A DNA stretch of 64,000 nucleotides from Larus michahellis. Its lineage: Eukaryota; Chordata; Aves; Charadriiformes; Laridae. Position numbers and translations under genes: made by a program. The stretch spans positions 24,275,583 to 24,339,582 of the forward strand of contig NC_133901.1 of the NCBI RefSeq assembly GCF_964199755.1, given 5' to 3'. The notes under the pieces are model-generated. The model worked only from the letters and a program-made list of their open reading frames with translations, did not search any database and was not told the DNA's origin. Shown piece after piece: positions 36,501 to 47,885 of this stretch. Positions within the stretch are counted from its first letter, which is position 1, and each line of letters opens with the position of its first letter.

Positions 36501-37129
36501 GTGAAAGGGATCAATCTTCCACTGCAGAAATTCAAGAACACGTACATTGGCATGTAGCTACTTCAAAGCCTTACATTTGTGAATTATGCCAAAAACAATT
36601 TCAAAGTCCATCCACTTTAAAAATGCATATGAGGTGTCACACTGGGGAAAAGCCCTACACTTGCAAAACCTGTGGTAAGTGTTTCTCAGTTCCTGGAAAT
36701 CTACAGAAACACGAACGTATTCACCTGGGGGTCAAAGACTTTGTCTGCCAATACTGTAATAAGGCATTCACTTTAAATGAAACACTCAAAATACATGAAA
36801 GGATTCATACTGGAGAAAAACGCTACCACTGTCAGTTCTGCTTTCAGAGCTTCTTGTATCTTTCTACCAAAAGGAACCATGAGCAAAGACATGTACGTGA
36901 GCATAATGGAAAAGGATACGCTTGCTTTCAGTGCCCCAAAATTTGCAAGACAGCAGCTGCTCTGGGAATGCACCAGAAGAAACATCTCTTCAAAAGTCCA
37001 GGTCCACAAGACAGAAAAGAACAGTTTTGCAATGAAAGCACTAAACTTTTGGAAAATCCACATTTCCTTGGCTCAGAAGGAGGTGAAGTCAAAAATACAC
37101 AAAATGTAGCTCCAGAAGTTATCCTCTGA
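33551..37129 (+). CDS. ZBTB38: ZBTB38 (CIBZ), BTB/POZ and zinc-finger methyl-CpG-binding transcription factor
   Basis: A single uninterrupted 1192-residue frame, close to the roughly 1195 residues I recall for human, with near-identical blocks throughout. A BTB/POZ domain spans about residues 20-125. A CtBP-type motif PLDLR lies at 180-184. C2H2 fingers fall in two groups. Group one starts at C345, C374 (a C2HC variant: C374, C377, H390, C394), C466, C494 and C522. Group two starts at C981, C1010, C1038, C1066, C1094 and C1125. Lysine-rich nuclear-localisation stretches are at about 767-776 and 920-943. In mammals this nuclear protein binds methylated CpG DNA through its fingers and mainly represses transcription, partly through CtBP. 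The start is set by the ATG directly after the acceptor and by the conserved MTVMS opening; a second ATG four codons in is weaker. Odd feature: a period-10 SVI repeat at 703-734. RASA2 follows on the same strand. Identification is very secure. Confidence 0.98.
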   Translation: MTVMSHSKDFKDDFHSDTVLSILNEQRIRGILCDVTIIVEDTKFKAHSNVLAASSLYFKNIFWSRTICISGHVLELDDLKAEVFTEILNYIYSSTVVVKRQETVTDLAAAGKKLGISFLEDLTDVNFSSSPCPYAYCVNEKGPVKEEKHEKRHEDSAVTNGPRITNAFSIFETENSLFSPLDLRANFKKVSETIPAPNISLDRSDVCKDAEPASTLAEHSYAVSSGGDNFQGTPFPEQDSSPSYKVGEDHYENLQATPLIKAGKQACSAPKTAFKPQGAGLAVAKVPASTVTTTEAQHEAVTDQTIASFPKPQNKAGDIPLSREEENNSANVSGSVATVPPVYNCNCCAKSFSDRALLSTHLQLHSEHQETFICKYCSKQFANLNILESHEQVCMRSSTLSVHNGNEQNFADNYTATDGRNGSSYANTEPPLLSENSITDYSNANCTLPETDHLVKVVDGQILYTCIVCKRSYVTLSSLRRHANVHSWRRTYPCHYCNKVFALAEYRTRHEIWHTGERRYQCIFCLETFMTYYILKNHQKSFHAIDHRLSVNKKTANGGLKPSMYPYKLYRLLPMKCRRLPYKSYRNSSYENIQTSSQVNETASTNCFIPSSLSSELPPLNFQSNIIASNRTLALDTSSCNDTASSTKTQNSSSWGVGILNSDLQRDFFTAEKRVSTAANDSGSQECDSSVVSLTNVNENSASVISYSSSAPSVIMHSSRVSSVIMHSKTVTSVENNKTESSNNLPTQSVSDDSKYGSDNYGKCITKSKPIKEKKKPLLYNRGEATEDTQHVTGSGGSSSKTTNTVQESSKTETYIAKPALPGTSTDSNVAPLCQITVKIGNEAIVKRHILGSKLFCKRGRKSKHESKQDNLIEESEMEIKERSPSRLYSSESLELTEMCDDISDQDSSDKPWRPYYNYKPKKKSKQLRKMKKTKWRKKHGSKNTIMESHNTCSREYALRNAPEEKAISQEENTEMPNLHCELCERDQSSTAEIQEHVHWHVATSKPYICELCQKQFQSPSTLKMHMRCHTGEKPYTCKTCGKCFSVPGNLQKHERIHLGVKDFVCQYCNKAFTLNETLKIHERIHTGEKRYHCQFCFQSFLYLSTKRNHEQRHVREHNGKGYACFQCPKICKTAAALGMHQKKHLFKSPGPQDRKEQFCNESTKLLENPHFLGSEGGEVKNTQNVAPEVIL

Positions 37130-38178
37130 GTGACAGTTGTGCAAAAGCAAAGAAAAATCCAAAACTATATATTGGACAAAATATAGATGCATTGAATGGG
37201 GAAAGCCTCTCCGCTCAAATTAGAATAATTTACTAAGATCAAATTTCTTCATCTAAATGTATCAATATATGCAAAAGAAGTAAAAATAACACAGAAGAGA
37301 AAAACTAGCGTTTGCAATAATACAAACTTAATGTGAAAGACCCAAAATACTTTTGCCACAACAGACTTCTAACATATATAGAGAGAGAGAAAGAAAAAAG
37401 GAAAAAAAAAAAAGACCAACCCAAACCCTTCTACTTAGCATTACAGGAAACTAGTCACTGAACTATTGTACAGTGCTGTTTTTGAGTCAGAATCATTCTA
37501 GGCAAAATAAATACGTAGGTTCACAGTGTACTATGTAGAAGGAATTTTTGCTGCAGAAACCATATATTGCATTTTTTAACAAAAAGTAATGTGTTTATAA
37601 ACAAAATAATTGTAATGTAGTGTATTCTAAAGTGAAAGTGAGAAATGTTTCATGAACTTGGGTATGCTGAAGTACAGTTGAGTTCTGGCGTGCTTTTCTG
37701 TAACTCAACATTTACAAAACATATTCAGGAGTTTAAACCTCTTTTCTTTTCCATATTCAGTTTTGTAGTTACCATAATAACCGTTAAGTCTGAGTGCTTG
37801 TGTGGAAAGTATTCCAGATTTATGATATCTCTGAGACATTTAATAAAGATTCAGTGGAACTCACAACAGCCAGTCTTCCAAACTGCATAAATCCCAATGT
37901 CAATGGCCTGGCGGAGCTGTTCAGGTGCATTTGTCTAAAGAAAACTCTTCTTGTGAAACAGCCTTGCTTAAAGAAATGCTGTATATAGACGTCCACCTCC
38001 TGGTGCGTCTGCAACTTCTGTCTTTTAGAAATACCATTGTTCTCAGCAGAAGAGGAGGAGTTTTAGACAGAGTCTTCTTCCTCATCCTGGAATAATGCCT
38101 GGACAACAAACGACAGAGCAACTCCCCATAAATATTTTCATTTTGGGAGGAGTAGGTAAATACTCAGATTCTTGCTTC

Positions 38179-38209
38179 CATATATATATATATATGTATG
38201 TATGTATAT
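38179..38209 (+). repeat. (TA)n and (TATG)n microsatellite
   Basis: About eight TA units run into three TATG units within the presumed ZBTB38 3' UTR. Such tracts are often polymorphic. Confidence 0.85.
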
Positions 38210-38834
38210 CCCTGAGGCAGTCCCTATGTATTAACAGGGATAGGTCCAGTTTGTGGGGTTCCCTGTCATCCCCATGCCTTAAATAACAGCATCTGACCTT
38301 TGTATATCCCTCCGGAGTGATCCCCCTCACCATGCCAGCATCTCACCCAGGCAAGCTTCGTTACAGTGTCCCTTGGACCAGCACAGCCGGCCCATGGCAC
38401 AGAGGTGCCTGGAAGGGGCTGCTGGAGGAAGAAGCGTTGGCCTTTCTGCCTCCCTCATCCTGCCACACCAGAGGGTTGCAGTGAGCCCTACGGCTTCACA
38501 GTTTGCTCAGAATTGTCAGAATAGGCTTCTGAAAGACACCACCAAAACATTACAATTAATATTATTTTTTGAAAATGTGTAACTGAGATTATGAGATTTT
38601 AAAAAAGTCAAAGAGGGTGTATGTGTACAAGTTGCAGTTTATGAGATAGGGCTCTGTTGTACTGTATCTGCGTTTCCAATTAGTCATGTAGGTTCATCTC
38701 CATGAAGTGATAAATAATTAAGTCAGGACGAAGGTTAGTGAACCTTAAATTCATTGTACGTGCAAATATAGTACACAGTTTGTTTACTTACTTTGTCGTC
38801 TTGAATATTTTAAAGGAAACTATAGCTTGGGTAC

Positions 38835-38840
38835 AATAAA
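38835..38840 (+). terminator. ZBTB38: candidate polyA signal for ZBTB38
   Basis: Canonical AATAAA 1.7 kb after the stop codon in AT-rich sequence. It is one of four candidates and transcript data are needed to choose. Confidence 0.35.
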
Positions 38841-39450
38841 ACTACCAGTTGAAATGAGTATACAGTATTGATTGAAGTAATAATACAGTCCACTTATTTA
38901 TTCCATCATCGGTGAATGCTGTGAACCCCTTGAGAAATTTTGGTTTCATGGCAGCTTTGGTTACATTTAAATAAGGATAATAGAAGAATAAACACAGGAA
39001 AGTATGATGATGTTTCAAAGAAAGTACACAAAGATAACTTCTAAGTGGACTTGTATGATAATTATAGACCAAAGCAAATAAGGTAGAATATTTATAAATA
39101 TAAAGATAATTTTACAAATATTTTATATAACTGTATAGTTCTTAAGAAAAATATTGATAGCTTGTGTTAGGTTTGGGGGGGCTTTGTATATTTTGATAAA
39201 AACACAATGACTTTGTAACTCTGTATATTCTCTACAGTTTATAGCAAAGCAGTTTTAAGATGGCAATGTCATGTTTATAGTTCAATTGTGGCACTTTTAC
39301 TACAAGTTACACGTTGCAGTAATGAGTCAAGTATTAATGACCAAATTAGAATTAAAGTAAGTGTAAGAGAAGGTAAATACTATACGTTGTCAAAGACTGT
39401 AATTTGCTACATAATCGCATCTGTATTTTTGTTTAGAAGAAAATATTAAA

Positions 39451-40439
39451 TGCAGATGTTAAGGATTGATAAAGAGTCTAATTTTATTTTTAGAAAGAGT
39501 GATTATAACTCTGTTTTTGCTTAATTAAAATAACATCTTCCTATTTTTCTGTAAGTCTCTCCATTTTTTAAGTTATGTTAATACTTACATAATCTATAAG
39601 ATCCAGAGATACGTATCTTCTAATAGTTATTTTGTTAGAAGATTAAGCAACACAGTTACCAAATGTTCCCTTCGTTAAGGTCAGAACAGTGAATCGAGAA
39701 CACATCGGAGCTCAAGGGAAGTGATGGGCTCTCCTGGCATTGTACCGTTTAGGGTGAAGACAGTGCTGAGGTGAAGAGCATCCCCTGCTCAGGATCTGAG
39801 AGGACTTGGAAGACAGGTGAACTGTGTTTAATACTTTGCAACACCTTAAACATGTTTTCACAAGGCCCGAAACTTTAAAAATTCTGTTCTTTTCAATTCT
39901 GATAGTAACCTTGCCATATAGGTTGTGTATTTTACACACTGTACTTGAAATCTTTTGGGACTCCTGTCAAGAAACACAGTTCAGAATGCAAATACCCAAT
40001 TGCATAAGGAAATATGAAGATACATACAAAAGAGATCAGGCATATTCAAAATACTTCCCCCTTCAGCTAGGTGTCACTAGTCTCTAACTTCAACTAAAAG
40101 TTAAGCTAAACTATGCAGGTCATTTTGGGATGGACATCAGGAGATGTATAACTGAACTAAAAAATTTTGACGTTTGCTACATGTAACATATATTTTTCTC
40201 TATTTCAAATGCTAATTAAAAAGATGAGTGGATCATCCCAATGCTTGTGCATCTAAACAAAATGTAAATCAATCCTCATTTACGATATACCCCAAATTAG
40301 AACAAATATAATGAATGATATTGCTGTCTTCTGTGAAATGAGAGGACGTGGCACAGCTGAACGACAGGCAGCAGCATGTGAAGTAAACCAGTAAGTGTCA
40401 TCATCGCTGTTATTTGGTATAAACTTCCATAGTGTAGGA
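39451..40439. other. intergenic sequence between ZBTB38 and RASA2
   Basis: AT-rich, with only short ORFs (up to 87 codons) and no motif recognised. Distal ZBTB38 3' UTR could extend into it. Confidence 0.45.
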
Positions 40440-41092
40440 GTTACCACTGATAGTTCAACACCTCGGCTGACATCAAAGGTCGGTCAGTCGCTGACGGCTC
40501 TCACCAGGCCTGGGGACTGGGGTACCCTCAGCGTGCGCCCTGGTGTCACCAAACGGACCCTGTGGCCGGCTGGGTTACGCAGAGCCAAGGAAGACGCCTG
40601 CCACCCCCGTGGGACCGGGGCGAGCTCCAGGGCTCAGCGGGATCCCAGCGAGTCCCACATCATGGTCCGTATCTTCAAGAAACGCCGGTTTAACCCGTGG
40701 TGCAAAGGCCCTTTAATTCCCGGTGGAGGCGGGCTAGCTGAACCGTTTCCTACTTGTTTTATGGCATTTCTTACGCGGCCCAACAAGCGAATGTAAACGA
40801 GCGAGAGCAGAGGGAGATTCGGCCGAGCCCATGGCGTGCCTTTCACAGGGACGGGCTCAGCACACCAGAAATCGAAGCAGCCGGCTCCGTCGCTCGTTTC
40901 GGCCGCTTAGTGCGAAGAATACCAACGCGGTAAGTACCGTGCGTCGCAGCTAGAGCCCCTTCGCCCCCCTCACAAAGCAGCAGGGCGGCCGGGACCACCG
41001 GGCACCCAGGGAAGCGCAGCCAGACCCCCTGGGCCGGCCCTGGCCGCCGTCAGGGCGGGACCGCCGGGCCCTGCCGGGAGACGGCCGCCATC

Positions 41093-41102
41093 GCGCATGC
41101 GC
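41093..41102 (+). promoter_or_regulatory. RASA2: NRF1 site
   Basis: GCGCATGCGC is the perfect palindromic NRF1 core, 167 bp before the RASA2 start codon and well placed for a core-promoter activator. A half-like TGCGCAGGCG lies at 41245-41254. Confidence 0.7.
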
Positions 41103-41268
41103 CCGGCCGCCCCCCGCCCCGCTCCGGTCTCTGGTGCCCCCCGAGGGCGGCGGCCGGCGGGGGCGGAGCGGTGTCGGCGGCCGGCGGGCGTGTGGCGGGG
41201 CCGGGCCGGGCCCCTCCCTCCCTTCCCCCAGCGGCGCGCTGCACTGCGCAGGCGGCGGCGCTGGCGCG

Positions 41269-41329
41269 ATGGCGGCTGGGGACGGCGGCGACGAGGTGCG
41301 GGTGCTGCAGAACCTCCGGGGGAAGATCT
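41269..41329 (+). CDS. RASA2: RASA2 exon 1 (partial gene)
   Basis: RASA2 (GAP1m) is a Ras GTPase-activating protein with two N-terminal C2 domains, a RasGAP domain and a PH-Btk region. It acts at the plasma membrane to switch off Ras. This exon gives the start and 20 codons plus one base: MAAGDGG, then EVRVLQNLRGKI, the last block matching the conserved opening of the first C2 domain. The donor is ATCT before GTAAGT, leaving phase 1. The ATG sits in GGCGCGATGG, with G at +4. The mammalian N terminus before EVRVLQ is longer and Ala-rich in my recollection. The frame stays open upstream to an ATG at 41134, but that extension is CpG-island sequence with no recognisable similarity, so 41269 is preferred. 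Confidence 0.93.
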
Positions 41330-44300
41330 GTAAGTGCGGCGCTGCGGGCGCGCCGGGCCGGGCCGGGCCGGGCCGTGGCGGGGCCGGGCTCCCGGGGGCC
41401 GCCGCGCTGAGGTGCCCGCTCCTGCCCGGGCTCCGCGGCGCGGGCCGCCGCTGCTCCCGCTCCTTCCCCGCGGCGGGGCGGCGGCTGTTGAGGCCGCGGG
41501 GGGCGCTGAGGGGGCAGCGGCCCCTCACGGCGGGGCCCCTCGGGCCGGACGGCGAGGAGAGCCCCGGGGCGGTGGCCCGGGAAGGGCGGGTGGGGACGGG
41601 CCGGGGTCTGCGCGGCCCCGGGGCCGGGAGAGATGCGGCGGGGCCGCTGGAGCCCCGGGGCGGCTGGGGAAGCATCCGTTGGTCCGAGGTTTTCCTTGAG
41701 TCAGCGGGTGAGAAGAAATGCCCCCTCCCGCCCCTACCTCGGGCATCGGAGTCTGTTTGTCAAGCAGAAATTGCGAAATTATTGATGTGCAGGAAGTTGG
41801 TGGTAGAGGGCCACTCTGGAAACGGTCATTAATGCGCCTCTTTCTTTGTGTAGCGTGTGTGCGAGTGAGCGGGAGGCCGGTGGCTTTATTTTGGTGGTTA
41901 GGAAGTGCTGACTAAAAATACCTATAGATTCGGTAACGTGGGAAGCCAGGGGATGAGCCGGGGAGGAGGGGCCGGGGAGGAAAAGAGATAGTGGGGTGCG
42001 GGGTGGGAGGACTTCAAAGCCAGGAGGAGAAACAGGATGTGCGGCGGCTTCCTGAAGGGTATCAAAATACATTCATACCACTCCGATGCAACCCGTTTAT
42101 TTCCTTTCTCACGCAGTCGATACTCTTTTTTTTTTTTTTTTTTTGAGAATGAAGCAAAACAAGTTGAATCGGGCACGGCGCGGGGGATTCAGAACCGGTT
42201 GTGGAGATGTGTTGAAGGGATTAGGTTTGGTGGAGGAACGGGAGTCGTGTTTACTTAGGTATCGTCATGCAGTATAGACTTGAGTGTGTCTTCAGTAAAT
42301 AGAAGTGCGGGTCATGGAAATAGGGGACGGCAGGACGCATGGCTGGAGGTCCTTTGGCTCCAGGGTCAGCTGTAGAGAGCGATCGCCTGTTGAGTAGACA
42401 AGGCTGAACACATGCTTACTGAGATCTTACGTTGTCAGGAGTTATCACAGAAATAATACATGACAGCTCGCCTGTAAAAAGAGAATACTGTTAGCTTTGG
42501 GGCTAGGGCATTAATTACTGAAGCTGACTTATTTATTGACACCATTCTGCTCCCTGACTTTTATCATAAGGTTTTTGTCAACACTGGACAACACAACATC
42601 CAAAGAGTTTACCATTTTGTGATACTTGAACTTGATAAAAGTTTTCCATTAAGTGTCAAACGACAAAATCCAGAATGTATCGAGACTTATGTTGAAACTA
42701 GCTTATTGTCCCACTTCTGTGTCCTGGATTGAGCCCACGGTTGTATCGTAACTTTGAATGTTTAATTACCTGGCAAAAGTAATGGTAAACTGAGGACTGT
42801 GACTGCTTCCTGGGGAATACCTAAAGAATTTGTTGCCAAAGATGGACCTGTAAGAACTGTAGGAGCCCGTTTGGAAGTGAGTGGAAATAATGGCTGGAAT
42901 AAAAGATGCATCTTGGAAACTGTGTGAAAATCACTTTGTAAACCTACTTGTTTCTTCTAACAAAACAAAACACTGTTTTGGGAAAAAAAAAAGATATGAG
43001 TTAAATATGCTGTGGAAGCTTGCAAATCCTCAAATCCCTGGGTGCTCTTTCGTCTTCCTTGCACAGCACACGCTGTTTTATTTTCAGTTCTTGCTGGTAT
43101 TTTACCAATGTGTTTTTTAGGGGAAAACCCTCTGAATGAACAATAATAAACAAATGTAATAATGTAATCCCCCGTGATCTGGAGGGATTAGCAGTAGCAG
43201 ACCTCGCTTTGGGAAGTTGTTCGTAGTCTGTAAGAACTCCTTGTAACGTGTTTCTTAGAAGTGGAATGCGTTTCAGTGCCTAAGCTTTGTTGGCATTTAA
43301 ACTAGTGCAAGACTTGACACTGACTCATTTTATGTGTTGCATGAGAGAGCGTGGTAGTTTTAATGAGGTAATGTCAGTTCTGTGTAAATCTGCATGTATA
43401 GGAAACACCATCTGCAGTAAGTTCTTACTTATACTCTTGTTTTACAGTACATGAATAAGTGGTAGAATCTAAAGTTAGTGATGTTACACAAATCATCAAG
43501 ACAGATTTAGAATTGAGGCATATACTTAAAGGTGATTTAAGTGGCTATTGCATACCTAGCGGTGAGAAAACAGAGTAGGAACACATTTGCAGTCCCTGGT
43601 CCTCTCTGTTTTGTGGGATACCAGTGTTTGCAGCCACTCTCCTGCCTCCGGTTTTCAAGTAAGACGCATGATGAACTGGTCTTACCAGTTTGAGACCCCA
43701 TAATATTTTTTGAAAAAGTGGTATTGCACTTTAACAGGTTTCTGCCAGAAATCCACTGAAGATCTATCTTCTTTTTTTTTTTTATGACAACTCCTTTGTG
43801 TTGGTGGCTCTATTTTTTGTGTCATAGTAATGACAAAAGCGCTTTACAAAGGTAGGTGGATATCATGTAGTTTTAGGCATGTCTCGTAGTGTTTTAAGCT
43901 GTATAACTAGCTTCTCTTTTCGTTTTCTGACATACAGTAGTACATTTTTAGGTGGTAAGTGATTTTAGTTGCTTTGATTTTTGGTGTGTTTACTGAAACC
44001 TTAGTGAAATGCTTGGGAAATGTCTCTGTTGTCTCGGAGCTCATTTGACAAAATTCAGGACGCGTTCTTTTTCAGACTTCTTGCGCTGAGTTGTTAGCAC
44101 TGCCTGGGTATCTCAGATTATGCTGCACTCCTGGAGCGGATTTAATTGTTGCTGTATAATATGTTTAGTCCTGTGAAGCAAAGACTTCAGAGTTTGTGTA
44201 CATAAATGTCTTCTAAATTGCTTTGTTCCGGGTCCCTGTGAGAGGACGTACACTAATTGCACGCTTTCACTCGGCAGAGGATATTGTGAATAGCGTTTAT

Positions 44301-47300
44301 CTATCCCACCTCCTGCTTTTGCTGAGTTTCTGATGCGCTGTTAACAGTGACCAAGCTTTGACTTGATGTTTTCATAACAAATGATGTGCAGGCGAGGGAG
44401 TTGGACAGAACTATTGCATTTGGTAGGTTGCTCCAGTGTTCTTACTACTAACTCATAACGTGTGTGGAGAATATGAATTTATTAAATGTTGTACGCCTGA
44501 ATTCCTATCACTCTAACACTTGAGTTTTTATTAGCATTGCAGCTTTTCCTTTTCATTTAGATTTGATCTAATCTTATTTTGATGAGAGGGCTTACTAGGT
44601 ATTTATATAGAGAACCTAAACAATATTTTCCAAATATCTTAAAATCCAAACCAATATACATAATTGGCAAAAGTGTGGGTTGTTTTTTTTTTTTTTAAAA
44701 ATTGCTATTATTATTTTTTGCGGTTTTCCTAAAGTAGCTGAGTGGCAGTAAAGAAATTTAGTTTAAAAGTCAGGTAACGGGTTGCAATTGTGAACTTCCA
44801 TCTTTTCAAAATAAAAAGGTTGATGTTTATTATTTTAGTGACGCGTTTCATGGTTTCCCTGTTGAATTAGGCTACTAGATATGTCATGTGAAAATATTTT
44901 CTGGTTTAAATTAGTCCAGTGACCAAAACTGGTGAATTGATACGGTCAGTACGAAATAAATAAGTGTGATATTGCTGCTCTTTCATCACTTGCACGTTTC
45001 GCCATTTGAAGTGCAAGTTTAAGTGTCACGCTGTGCAGTTTTAAGTGACAGCCTCTGTGAAGAGGCTTGGAACATAGTTCTGCAGTTAGGTCTAAAACTG
45101 GTTTAATTTCTCTCTTCTCCCCAAAACAACTTTATTTGGTGATTCTGACTAACCATTCATACTACCTACACTTTCTAAACAAACCCTTGGAAAACATTGG
45201 TGTCCATTTCCTCAGTATACTTCTCCCATTTCTTACCGCTTTCCCTTTGCATCCTTTGAACGGTGAAACGTGCAGTCTTCAGAATGCAGAATTGCATACT
45301 TGATGAATGCACCAAAAATCTAAACAATCAAGCAGGTATCTGGTGGTGTTCATAACTTGATTTTTATGCAACCATTATAACCATAGGTTTTTGGTGAAAA
45401 AGTAAGACTTAGTGTAATCAATCAAAGACTGGACCACCGTATGGCTGACAAGTCTCCCACAGTCACAGATATTAAGAGGTGTTTGGAAAGATGTGAAATC
45501 CCGTGCTCCGTACTTCACCTGACAAGTGCTGTGAGGTTATGTTTGACTCAGGACTGAGAATCATCCTCCCTGCCTCCCCAAAACCTAAATTTGTCAGTGC
45601 CTTAAAGTTAAACACTTGGGCTACAAAGTAAAGGCTTTTATCCCATTAGAAAACCAAAACTTCTGTTTCTTCTGTTCCCTTGGGTAGAAAGTCTCTTTTA
45701 ATACTGAAAGACTGCAGTATAGTAGACATACAAATTGTGACTTATGTAGAAATATTTAATTTTTACTCTTTTAAGGAAACATGAAACTATAGTAAATGAT
45801 TTCCTTTCAAAGTCCACTGTACAGTGCATTTAAAGTGACGATTAAGTAATGTTATATCTGAAATACTTCATGTAAAAATAGGATGGTGAAGCTACAGAGT
45901 ATAAACTAAAAAATGAAATTCTTATTAGGAACAACTGACACGTGCAGTTCATGCTTATTAATTACAGACTACAGTATCAGAAGCTCTCTGGGGATTACTA
46001 GCCTCTTTCATGAATTTATTTTTTTATTTTCTTTCATATGTTTTATTAAAATAGGTATTATTTTTTTTAAGGCAGTGTTCAGTCATTGCTGCTGTTCTTG
46101 GTTCTTCTGCAATATCTCACTTAAGGGTAATTTCGAGTGTAGTCTCTTTTTGGAGTATAATGGTGTTAAAAACCGGTTCAGCTCGTGCCTCTCAATCTGT
46201 CAACGTTAAGTGTGGCGTTTAAAAATAATACGTATACTTCCTCCTCTCCCACACCCAAGTTGATGAAAAGCTCATTGATGCTTCTGAGAGCACAAGTTTT
46301 AACTGTGGAAGTTGCTTAAGTGTCTGTTCATGCTTTCCATCAGCATACATATCCCGACTTGGCAAACATGAAGTTCAGTCTCTGTTCCTGTTAAACGGTC
46401 ACGTTCTCTGCTCAGATACAGTTGTGGTAGGCTTTACAGTGCCAGGCGTTACTGACTTGACTTTCAAGACTGTAATAATCTGTTTAACACAAAAGAAAAA
46501 AAAAAGCAGGGGGAGAGAGGAAGAAAAAGAAAATTCTGATTTTACAGTAAAACTTACTGCACCGTGCTTCATATCTGCAGTTTTTTAAAAAGGAGTATAT
46601 GTAAGACACTTTAAACCTACTTTCAAGCCGTGGTCTTTGAAAGTGGAGGTGTTACGTTATTCAGATATAAGTAGTTAGAACTCAATACTTTGATGTAGTT
46701 TTCATCCTATTAATTTGTCATACCTTATCTAAAGTTTAGAAAATGTTGATTCCACATTTCATTGGGAGAGGTATTTCTAGTAGCAGCTGAGGATGGACAC
46801 TACTGTAAAAGGTCCTGGATAAGACCTCGTGCAGAAAACAGTTCTGGCTGCCTGTGTTTAAGATAACAATTAAAGAGGAAGAAGGACAGGGAGTATTTGC
46901 TTGCCAATTAGGAGACTCTCAGAGAGAGTACCAGAAAAGCTCATCTTGTTTCTTTTAGCAGAATAAAAGGTGAAAAGGGTCTGTTTGCTGTCTTCAGAGA
47001 CATTCAGAGGGGAAGGAAACATCCAGGGAGAAATAACTGTTTAAGCTAAAGGACAGTGTTGTTGCAAATCTGCCTGCAGCATTCAGATTCTGTAAGAGCT
47101 TTCCAATTTGAGCGTTGGGAACTGGGTAACTACTTAGAAGTAACCATTTCTGAAAAGGGCTGCCAAATGTCCCGCATGTGTTATTGCAGTGGCCTAAACA
47201 CTATGCCCAGGAAACCTTGTATTCCTCTGTTGACAATCATCCTGTCTCATTAGAAACTTCCTTTTCTACTTGTTCTTATCCATGTTGCGTTTAGTCAGCA

Positions 47301-47885
47301 CATGATTTTTTTTTTATTTTTTTTTTTCCCCCCCTCCTGCTAGGCCAGACAGTTAGGGAAAAATAAACAGCACTCATAGCTGGACCTTTGAAAATATATC
47401 AGTGAACTGCAAATCAGCTGTTCATTGTGGAACATGAAATAGAGATTTGATGGGTAAGTCTGTATTAATCAGCTTCCTTTAGCCAAAATACTTGCAGAGA
47501 AAATACCAAGTGAACAATAACTCAGCCAGATCATGTCTTGGTCTCATGACCTAATGCTGTATCACCTCGGGCTGCAAGCTTCTCGGATTTAGCAAGCCAC
47601 ACAGGGTCAAGCCCGAGATGAGACCTCTGAAGGGAAAGTGTAGGTGCTGGAGGAAGCGGTGTTGGTGAGTCAGTGCTCTCCTCCTGTCGGCTCTCTGTCC
47701 GTGTGAAGCTGGGTGCAGCAGTCTCTGTACGCTATTGGACCTTACAAATTAAAAATTAGTATGGAAATGCTAGCTGAATGGAAAAGTAACTTTTGGATGC
47801 ACATTAGAACCGTAAAATTCTTGTGTCTAATATTTTGTGGGGCTTTCCCCCCTCAATATTTACAGTCTTTTTTTTTTTTTTTCAG
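41330..47885 (+). other. RASA2: RASA2 intron 1
   Basis: 6.6 kb. The first 400 bp are still CpG island with a (CCGGG)n G-quadruplex motif; the rest is AT-rich with poly-T runs (about 42127-42144, 47312-47331). No other coding sequence or identifiable repeat seen. Confidence 0.85.
41353..41375 (+). repeat. (CCGGG)n pentanucleotide repeat, G-quadruplex motif
   Basis: Four GGG runs (41355-41357, 41360-41362, 41365-41367, 41370-41372) separated by CC form a textbook G-quadruplex motif on the transcribed-RNA strand, 25 nt inside intron 1 from the exon 1 donor. Confidence 0.8.

Larger units (their letters stand above)
37130..39450 (+). other. ZBTB38: ZBTB38 3' UTR (end uncertain)
   Basis: AT-rich sequence after the TGA with several possible polyadenylation signals: AATAAA at 37506-37511, 37842-37847 and 38835-38840, and ATTAAA at 39445-39450. 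ZBTB38 mRNAs have long 3' UTRs, so a distal signal is likely, but the true end cannot be fixed. A GC-richer stretch at about 38220-38520 may be inserted sequence. U-rich and ATTTATT motifs suggest scope for post-transcriptional control. Confidence 0.5.
40440..41760 (+). promoter_or_regulatory. RASA2: CpG island promoter of RASA2
   Basis: CpG-dense DNA begins near 40440, becomes very GC-rich from about 40950 and spans RASA2 exon 1. It contains a perfect NRF1 palindrome (41093-41102), no TATA box, and a YY1-like GATGGCGGC overlapping the start codon. This is the usual layout of a housekeeping-type promoter. A 241-codon minus-strand ORF (40950-41675) and several + strand ORFs of 78-232 codons across it arise from the scarcity of stop codons in GC-rich DNA. 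Confidence 0.85.

Noticed and set aside
40950-41675. 241-codon minus-strand ORF across the RASA2 CpG island
   Set aside because: Pro/Arg/Ala-rich translation of CpG-island DNA where stop codons are rare. No domain, and it overlaps a real exon on the other strand.
41134-41832. 232-codon + strand ORF read as one gene
   Set aside because: It reads through the clear exon 1 donor (GTAAGT at 41330) into intron. Only 41269-41329 is RASA2 coding.
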